54,000 nt of DNA. It comes from Owenia fusiformis. Lineage: Eukaryota; Annelida; Polychaeta; Sabellida; Oweniidae. The notes under the pieces were generated by a model. That model was not told where the DNA came from and searched no databases. It saw nothing but the letters and a program-made list of their open reading frames with translations. Positions 46,891 to 54,000 of the stretch are shown here, one piece after another (position 1 is the stretch's first letter; each line of letters opens with the position of its first letter). The stretch covers positions 1 through 54,000 of the forward strand of contig CAIIXF020000768.1 of assembly GCA_903813345.2 (NCBI GenBank), given 5' to 3'. The position numbers were made by a program, and so were the translations under genes.

Positions 46891-49832
46891 TGCATGCTCC
46901 TAGGCTTACATCGAGACCCTTTTAAGCCGCGTAGCTAGTGTAGCTAGCGTAGCCACCGCATGCATGCTCCTTAGGTTACCTCAATACCCTCTGTAGTGGT
47001 ATAGCCAATGTAGCTAGCGTAGCCACTGAATGCATGCTCATAAGCTTACATCCAGACCCTGTGTAGCATCGTAGTCAGTGTAGCTAGATAAGCCACCGAA
47101 TGCCTGCTCCTAGGATTACCTACAGAACCTCTGTAGCCGCTAAGCAAGTGAAGCTAGCGTAGCCACCGCAGTCATGCTCCTTAGGTTACCTCTATACCCA
47201 AATAGTTGCTGAGCCACTTAATGCATGCTCCTAGGCTAACCTCCAGAACCTATGTAGCCTCGTAGCGGGTATAGCTAGTGTAGACAGTGCATGCATGCTC
47301 CTTAGTTTAACCGTATACCCCCCGTAGTGGCGTAGCCAGTATAGCTAGCGTAGTCACTTAATGCATGCTCCTAGGCTTACATCCAGACCCTGTTTAGCAG
47401 CGTAGTCAGTGTAGCTAGCGTAGCCACTGAATGCATGCTACTAGGCTTATATCCAGACCCTGTGTAGCAGCGTAGTCAGTGTAGCTAGCCATTGAATGCA
47501 TGCTCCTAGGCTTACTTAGGTTACCTCTATACCCTCCGTCGTGGTATATCCAATGTAGCTAGTGTAGCCACTGAATGCATGCTCCTAGGCATTCTCCTAA
47601 GACCCTGTGTAGCAGCGTAGTCAGTTTAGCTAGCGTAACCACCGAATGCATGCTCCTAGGCTTACATCCAGACCCTGTGTATGCACGTAGCGAGTGTAGC
47701 TAGCGTAGCCATCGCATGCATGCTCCTTAGGTTACCTCTATACCCTCTGTAGTGGTGTAGCCAGTGTACCTAGCGTAGCTACTGAATGCATGCTCCTAGG
47801 CTTACATCCAGACCCTGTGTAGCAGCGTAGTCAGTGTAGCTAGCGTTGCCACCGAAAGCATGCTCCTGGGCTTACATCAAGACCCTGTGTAGCAGCGTAG
47901 TCAGAGTACCTACCGTAGCAACTGACACAGCTAGCGTAGACACCGCATGCATGCTCTTAGTTTACCTGTATACCCCCCGTAGTGGCGTAGCCAGTATAGC
48001 TAGCGTAGCTACTGAATGCATACTCCTAGGCTTATATCCAGACCCTGTGTAGCAGCGTAGTCAGAGTAGCTACCGTAGAAACTGAATGCCTGCTCATAGG
48101 CTTACATCCGGACCCTGTGTAGCAGCGTAGTCAGAGTAGCTACCGTAGAAACTGAATACCTGCTCCTAGGCTTACATCCAGACACTGTTTAGCAGCGTAG
48201 TCAGTGTAGCTAGCGTAGCCACTGAATGCATGCTCCTAGGCTTACATCCAGACCCTGTGTAGCAGCGTAGTCAGTGTAGCTAGCCACTGAATGCATGCTC
48301 CTAGGCTTACATCCAGACCCTGTTTAGCTGCGTAGCTAGTGTAGCTAGCGTAGCCACCGCATGCATGGTCCTTAGGTTACCTCTATACCCTCGGTATATC
48401 CAATGTAGCTAGTGTAGCCACTGAATGCATGCTCCTAGGCTTACATCTAGACCCTGTGTAGCAGCGTAGTCTAGTAGCTAGAGTAGCCTCCGAACGCCTG
48501 CTCCTAGGCTTGCCTCAAGAACCTCTGTAGTCACGTTGCCAGTTTAGCTAGCGTAGTCAGCGCATGCATGCTCCTTAGTTTACCTGTATACCCTCTTTAG
48601 TTGCGTAAGCCAATGTAGCTTGCGTAGCCAATGAATGCATGCTCCTAAGCTTACTTCCAGACCCTTTGTAGCGGCGTAGACAGTGTAACTAGCGTAGCCA
48701 CTGCATGCATGCTCCAAAGGTTACTTCTATACCCTCAGTAGTCGCGTAGCGAGTGTAGCTAGCGTAGCCACTGAATGCATGAACCTAGGCTTACATCCAG
48801 ACCCTGTGTACCACCATAGCAGCTTAGTCAGTGTAGCTAGCGTAGCCACTGAATGCATGCTCCTAGGCTTACATCCAGACCCTTTTAAGCCGCGTAGCTA
48901 GTGTAGCTAGCGTAGCCACCGCATGCATGCTCCTTAGGTTACCTCTATACCCTCCGTCGTGGTATAGCCAATGTAGCTAGTGTAGCAACCGAATGCATGC
49001 ATGCTCCCATGCTCCAGACCCTGTGTAGCAGCGTAGTCAGTGTAGCTAGCGTAACCACCGAATGCATGCTCCTAGGCTTACATCCAGACCCTGTGTATGC
49101 GCGTAGCGAGTGTAGCTAGCGTAGCCATCGCATGCATGCTCCTTAGGTTACCTCTATACCCTCTGTAGTGGTGTAGCCAGTTTACATAGCGTAGCTACTG
49201 AATGCCTGCTCCTAGGCTTACATCCAGACCCTGTGTAGCAGCGTAGTCAGTGTAGCTAGCGTAGCCACCGAATGCATGCTCCTGGGCTTTCATCAAGACC
49301 CTGTGTAGCAGCGTAGTCAGTGTAGCTAGCGTAGCCACCGAATGCATGCTTCTAAGCTTACTTCCAGACCCTTTTTGGCAGCATAGTCAGAGTAGCTACC
49401 GTAGCAACTGAATGCATGCTCCTAGGCTTACATCTAGACCCTGTGTAGCAGCGTGGTCTAGTTGCTAGAGTAGCCTCCGAACGCCTGCTCCTAGGCTTAC
49501 CTCAAGAACCTCTGTAGCAGCGTAGCGAGTGTAGTTTAGCTAGCGTAGTCAGCGCATGCATGCTCCTTAGTTTACCTGTATACCCTCTGTAGTGGCGTAG
49601 CCAGTGTAGCTAGCGTAGCCACTGAATGCATGCTCTAAAGTTACATCCAGACCCTGCGTAGTAGCGTAGTCAGAGTAGCTAGAGTAGCCTCCGAATGCCT
49701 GCTCCTTGGCTTACCTTAAGAACCTCTGTAACCGCGTAGCGAGTTTAGCTAGCGTAGCCACCGCCACCTTCATACCCTCTGTAGTGGCGTAGCCAGTGTA
49801 GCTTGCGTAGCCAATGAATGCATGCTCCTAAG

Positions 49833-49863
49833 CTTACTTCCAAACCCTTTGTTTGGAAGTAAG
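49833..49863. repeat. Perfect inverted repeat, copy 9
   Basis: Equivalent of 35606-35636 at +14,227 bp; both arms unchanged. Confidence 0.95.
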
Positions 49864-52643
49864 ACGGCGTAGACACTGTAGCTAGCGTAGCCACTGCATG
49901 CATGCTCCAAAGTTTACTTCTATACCCTCAGTAGTCGCGTAGCGAGTGTAGCTAGCGTAGCCACCGCATGCATACTCATTAGGTTACCTCTATACATTCG
50001 GTAGTGGAGTAGCCAGTGTAGCTAGCGTAGCCACCACATGCTGCCTCCAAAGGTTCTATACCCTCTGTAGTCGCGTAGCCAGTTTAGCTAGCTAGCCACT
50101 GAATGCATGCTCCTAGGCTTACATCCAGACAATGTGTAGCTGCGTAGTCAGTGAAGTTAGCGTGGCCACTGAATGCATGCTTATAAGCTTACATCCAGAC
50201 CCTGTTTAGCTGCGTAGCTAGTGTAGCTAGCGTAGCCACCGCATGCATGCTCCTTAGGTTACCTCTATACCCAAGTAGTTGCTTAGCCACTAAATGCATG
50301 CTCCTAGGCTTACCTCCAGAACCTATGTAGCCGCGTAGGGAGTATAGCTAGCGTAGACACCGCATGCATGCTCCTTAGTTTATCCGTATACCCCCCGTAG
50401 TGGCGTAGCCAGTATAGCTAGCGTAGCCACTTAATGCATGCTCCTAGGCTTACATCCAGACCCTGTGTAGCAGCGTAGTCAGAGTAGCTACCGTAGCAAC
50501 TGAATGCATGCTCCTAGGCTTACATCCAGACAATGTGTAGCTGCGTAGTCAGTGAAGCTAGCGTGGCCACTGAATGCATGCTTATAAGCTTACATCCAGA
50601 CCCTGTTTAGCAGCGTAGTCAGTGTAGCTAGCGTAGCCACCGCATGCATGCTCCTTAGGTTACCTCTATACCCTCCGTAGTGGTATAGCCAATGTAGCTA
50701 GCGTAGCCACTGAATGCATGCTCCTAGGCTTACATCCAGACCCTGTGTAGTAGCGTAGTCAGAGCATACTCATTAGGTTACCATCCTAGGCTTACATCTA
50801 GACCCTGTGTAGCAGCGTAGTCTAGTAGCTAGTGTAGCCTCCGAACGCCTGCTCCTAGGTTTACCTCAAGAACCTCTGTAGCCGCGTAGCGAGTGTACCT
50901 AGCGTAGCCACCTCATGCATGCTCCTTAGGTTACCTCTTTACCCTCTGTACCCGCGTAGCCAGTGAAGCTAGCGTAGCCACTGAATGAATGCTCATAAGC
51001 TTACATCCAGACCCTGTGTGGCATCGTAGTCAATGTAGCTAGAGTAGCCACCGAATGCATGCACCTAGGCTTACATCTAGACCCTGTGTAGCAGCGAAAT
51101 CTAGTAGCTAGAGTAGCCTCCAAACGACCTCAAGAACCTCTGTAACCGCGTAGCGAGTGTAGCTAGCGTAGTCACAGCATGCATGCTCTTAGTTTACCTG
51201 TATACCCTCTGTAGTGGCGTAGCCAGTGTAGCTAGCGTAGCTAGTGAATGAATGCTCCTAGGCTTACATCCAGACCCTGTGTAGCAGCGTAGTCAGAGTA
51301 GCTACCATAGCAACTGAATTCATGCTCCTAGGCTTACATCTAGACCCTGTGTAGCAGCGTAATCTAGTAGCTAGAGTAGCCTCCGAACGCCTGCTCCTAG
51401 GCTTACCTCAAGAACCTCTGTAGCCGCGTAGCCAGTGTAGCTAGCGTAGTAACCGCATGCATGCTCCTTAGTTTACCTGTATACCCTCTGTAGTGGCGTA
51501 GCCAGTGTAGCTAGCGTAGCCACTGAATGCATGCTCCTAACTTAAATCCAGACCCTGTGTATGCCTGCTCCTAGGCTTACCTTAAGAACCTCTGTAACCG
51601 CGTAGCGAGTGTAGCTTGCGAAGCCAATGAATGCATGCTCCTAAGTTTACTTCCAGACCCTTTGAAGCGGCGTAGACAGTGTAGCTAGCGTAGCCACTGC
51701 ATGCATCCTCCAAAGGTTACTTTTATACCCTCAGTAGTCGCGTAGCGAGTGTAGCTAGCGTAGCCACCGCATGCATACTCATTATGTTACCTCTATACAC
51801 TCTGTAGTTGCGTAGCCAGTTTAGCTAGCGTAGCCACCACATGCTGCCTCCAAAGGTTCTATACCCTCTGTAATCGCGTAGTGAGTGTAGCTAGCGTAGG
51901 CACAACATGCATTCACCTAAGGTTAGTCGCGTGGCCATTGTAGCTAGCGTAGCCACTGAATGCATGCTCCTAGGCTTACCTCAAGAACCTCTGTAGCCGC
52001 ATTGCTAGTGTAAATAGCGTAGCCACCGCATGCATGCTCCTTAGGTTACCTCTATACCCTTTGTAGTGGCGTAGCCACTAAAATGCATGCTCTTAGGCTT
52101 ACATCAAGACCCTCTGCATATCCAGTGTATACTTGCATGTAGTCGCCACTGCATGCCTGCTCCTAGGCTTACCTCCAGTACCTATGTAGCAGCGTTGTCA
52201 GTGTAGCTAGCGTAGCCACTGAATGCATGTTCCTAGGCTTACATCCAGACCCCGTGTATGCGCGTAGCGAATGTAGCTAGCGTAACCACCGCATGCATGC
52301 TCCTAAGGTTACCCGCTGAGCCAGTGAAGCTAGCGTAGCCACTAAATGCATGCTCGTAAGCTTACATCCAGACCCTGTGTAACATCGTAATCAGTGTAGT
52401 TAGAGTAGCCACCGAATGCATTCTCCTAAGGTTACCTCTATACCCTCTGTAGTGGTATTGTCAATGTAGCTAGCGTAGCCACTGAATGTATGCTCCTAGG
52501 CGTACATCCAGACCCTGTGTAGCACAGATCCTGTGTAGCAGCTTAGTCATTGTAGCTAGAGTAGCCACCGAATGCCTGCTCCTAGGCTTACCTATAGAAC
52601 CCCTGTAGCCGCTAAGCGAGTGGAGCTAGCGTAGCCACCGCAT

Positions 52644-53704
52644 GCATACTCATTAGGTTACCTCTATACATTCTGTAGTGGCGTAGCCAGTGTAGCTAGC
52701 GTAGCCACCACATGCTGCCTCCAAAGGTTCTATACCCTCTGTAGTCGCGTAGCCAGTTTAGCTAGCGTAGCCACTGAATGCATGCTCCTATGCTTACATC
52801 CAGACCCTGTGTAGCCGCGTAGCCAGTGAAGCTAGCCTAGCCAATGAATGCATGCTCATAAGATTACATCCAGACACTGTGTAGCATCGTAGTCAGTGTA
52901 GCTAGAGTAGTCACCGAATGCCTGCTCCTAGACTTACCTACAGAACCTCTGTAGCCGCTTAGCGAGTGAACCTAGCGTAGCCACCGCATGCATGCACCTT
53001 ATGTTACCTCTATACCCAAGTAGTTGCTTAGCCACTAAATGCATGCTCTTAGGCTTACATCAAGACCCTCTGCATATCCAGTGTATACTTGCATGTTGTC
53101 GCCACTGCATGCCTGGTCCTAGGCTTACCTCCAGAACCTATATGTAGCAGCGTTGTCATTGTAGCTAGCGTAGCCACTGAATGCATGCTCCTAGGCTTAC
53201 ATCCAGACCCTGTGTAGCAGCGTAGTCAGAGTAGCTACCGTAGCAACTGAATGCCTGCTCCTAGGCTTACATCCAGACCCTGTGTAGCAGCGTAGTCGGT
53301 GTAGCTAGCGTAGCCACCGAATGCATGCTCCTGGGCTTTCATCAAGACCCTGTGTAGCAGCGTAGTCAGTGTAGGTAGCGTAGCCACCGAATGCATGCTT
53401 CTAAGCTTACTTCCAGACCCTTTGTAGCGGCGTAGACAGTGAAGCAAGACCCTCTGTAGCCAAGTAGCGAGTGCAGCTAGCGTAGACACCGCATGTATGC
53501 TCTTAGTTTACCTGTATACCCTCTGTAGTGGCGTAGCCAGTGTAGCTAGCGTAGCTACTGAATGCATGCCCCTAGGCTTACATCTAGACCCTGTGTAGCA
53601 GCGTAGTCAGAGTAGCTACAGCTAGCGTAGACACCGCATGTATGCTCTTAGTTTACCTGTATACCCTCTGTAGTGGCGTAGCCAGTGTAGCTAGCGTAGC
53701 TACC
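52644..53704. repeat. Mosaic insertion block, unit 4 copy
   Basis: This is the copy of 38417-39477 at +14,227 bp. Its right end differs: after GTAGCTACCGAATGCATG it continues CTCCTGGGCTTACATC, not TTCCTAGGCTTAC. The same block is therefore joined to two different downstream points of the unit. Confidence 0.82.
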
Positions 53705-54000
53705 GAATGCATGCTCCTGGGCTTACATCAAGACCCTGTGTAGCAGCGTAGTCAGTGTAGCTAGCGTAGCCACCAAATGCATGCTTCTAAGCTTACTTCC
53801 AGACCCTTTGTAGCGGCGTAGACAGTGAAGCAAGACCCTCTGTAGCCAAGTAGCGAGTGCAGCTAGCGTAGACACCGCATGTATGCTCTTAGTTTACCTG
53901 TATACCCTCTGTAATGGCGTAGCCAGTGTAGCTAGCGTAGCTACTGAATGCATGCCCCTTGGCTTACATCCAGAGCCTGTGTAAGCAGACTAGTCAGAGT
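53705..54000. repeat. Start of a further unit in a new register
   Basis: These last bases match 41587-41882 at 12,118 bp (for example CACCAAATGC at 53771 and 41653) and the equivalent in unit 2 near 27360. Compared with the preceding join, about 2.1 kb of the unit is skipped. The window ends inside this unit. Confidence 0.8.

Larger units (their letters stand above)
1..54000. repeat. Hierarchical satellite DNA array, ~70 bp monomer, filling the window
   Basis: Words such as GTAGCTAGCGTAG, ATGCATGCTCCT and CCTAGGCTTAC recur about every 70 bp from the first base to the last, giving roughly 770 monomers. The monomers lie head to tail in one orientation; I saw no inverted monomer block. No stretch longer than about 100 bp is free of monomer sequence. 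Monomers differ from neighbours at many positions but match closely at 12,888 or 14,227 bp, which is the signature of a higher-order repeat kept uniform by unequal exchange. Stop triplets (TAG in GTAG and CTAG) occur in every monomer on both strands, and a 70 bp period shifts frame each time, so long open frames cannot persist. Array borders lie outside the window. A eukaryotic heterochromatic location is inferred. Confidence 0.97.
45176..54000. repeat. Higher-order repeat unit 4, partial copy of the extended form
   Basis: This stretch repeats 30949 onward at a constant 14,227 bp offset until about 53704. It includes unit 3's private changes: the 6 bp and 136 bp deletions (near 48392 and 48767), CTTTTTGGCAGC near 49374, and the mosaic block at 52644-53704. 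I noticed no difference between these two copies, so this is the most recent duplication in the window. The last ~300 bp follow a different register. No gene was seen. Confidence 0.88.

Noticed and set aside
1291-53489. Open reading frames of 65-84 codons on both strands (for example 6735-6935 plus, 15144-15398 minus, 29876-30085 minus)
   Set aside because: All are translations of satellite monomers, recur at the satellite spacing, overlap on opposite strands, give low-complexity repeated peptides and have no recognisable domain. None is reported as a coding sequence.
1-54000. CRISPR array
   Set aside because: The repeats are contiguous, degenerate monomers without unique spacers of constant length, and no cas-like gene is present.
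1-54000. CENP-B box
   Set aside because: I looked for the pattern NTTCGNNNNANNCGGGN. TTCG is very rare in the array (for example near 10136) and lacks the CGGG part.
1-54000. Ribosomal spacer or bacterial repeat region
   Set aside because: No rRNA sequence, promoter array or bacterial gene is seen, and more than 50 kb of gene-free tandem repeats is not typical of bacterial chromosomes.

Overview
The whole 54 kb window is one continuous, non-coding satellite DNA array. I find no credible protein gene, RNA gene, transposon or unique single-copy stretch. The absence of genes, the roughly 70 bp tandem monomers and the multi-kilobase higher-order repeat point to a eukaryotic nuclear genome, probably pericentromeric, centromeric or subtelomeric heterochromatin read by a long-read assembly. 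The sequence alone does not identify the species.

The array is built on four levels. (1) Much of each monomer consists of degenerate ~9 bp words starting with GTAG. (2) The monomer is ~70 bp and comes in at least three intermingled classes, called A, B and C here, with length variants such as 78 bp. (3) Blocks of several kilobases are paralogous within a unit at spacings of ~6.2-6.6 kb, about half a unit. (4) The complete higher-order unit is 12,888 bp or, in a rearranged form, 14,227 bp.

Layout: 1-5172 is the tail of a preceding, heavily rearranged unit, with a 1.5 kb segmental tandem duplication. 5173-18060 and 18061-30948 are two nearly identical 12,888 bp units. 30949-45175 is a 14,227 bp unit with small deletions near 34165, 34540 and 38083, and a mosaic block at 38417-39477 after which the sequence steps back to an earlier point of the unit. 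45176-54000 is a partial copy of that longer unit, and its register breaks again at about 53704. The best non-satellite signal is a perfect 13 bp inverted repeat with a 5 nt loop, present nine times, that looks like a fossil template-switch mutation spread by array amplification.

All distances come from matching landmark words by eye. Identity statements are visual estimates, not alignments.
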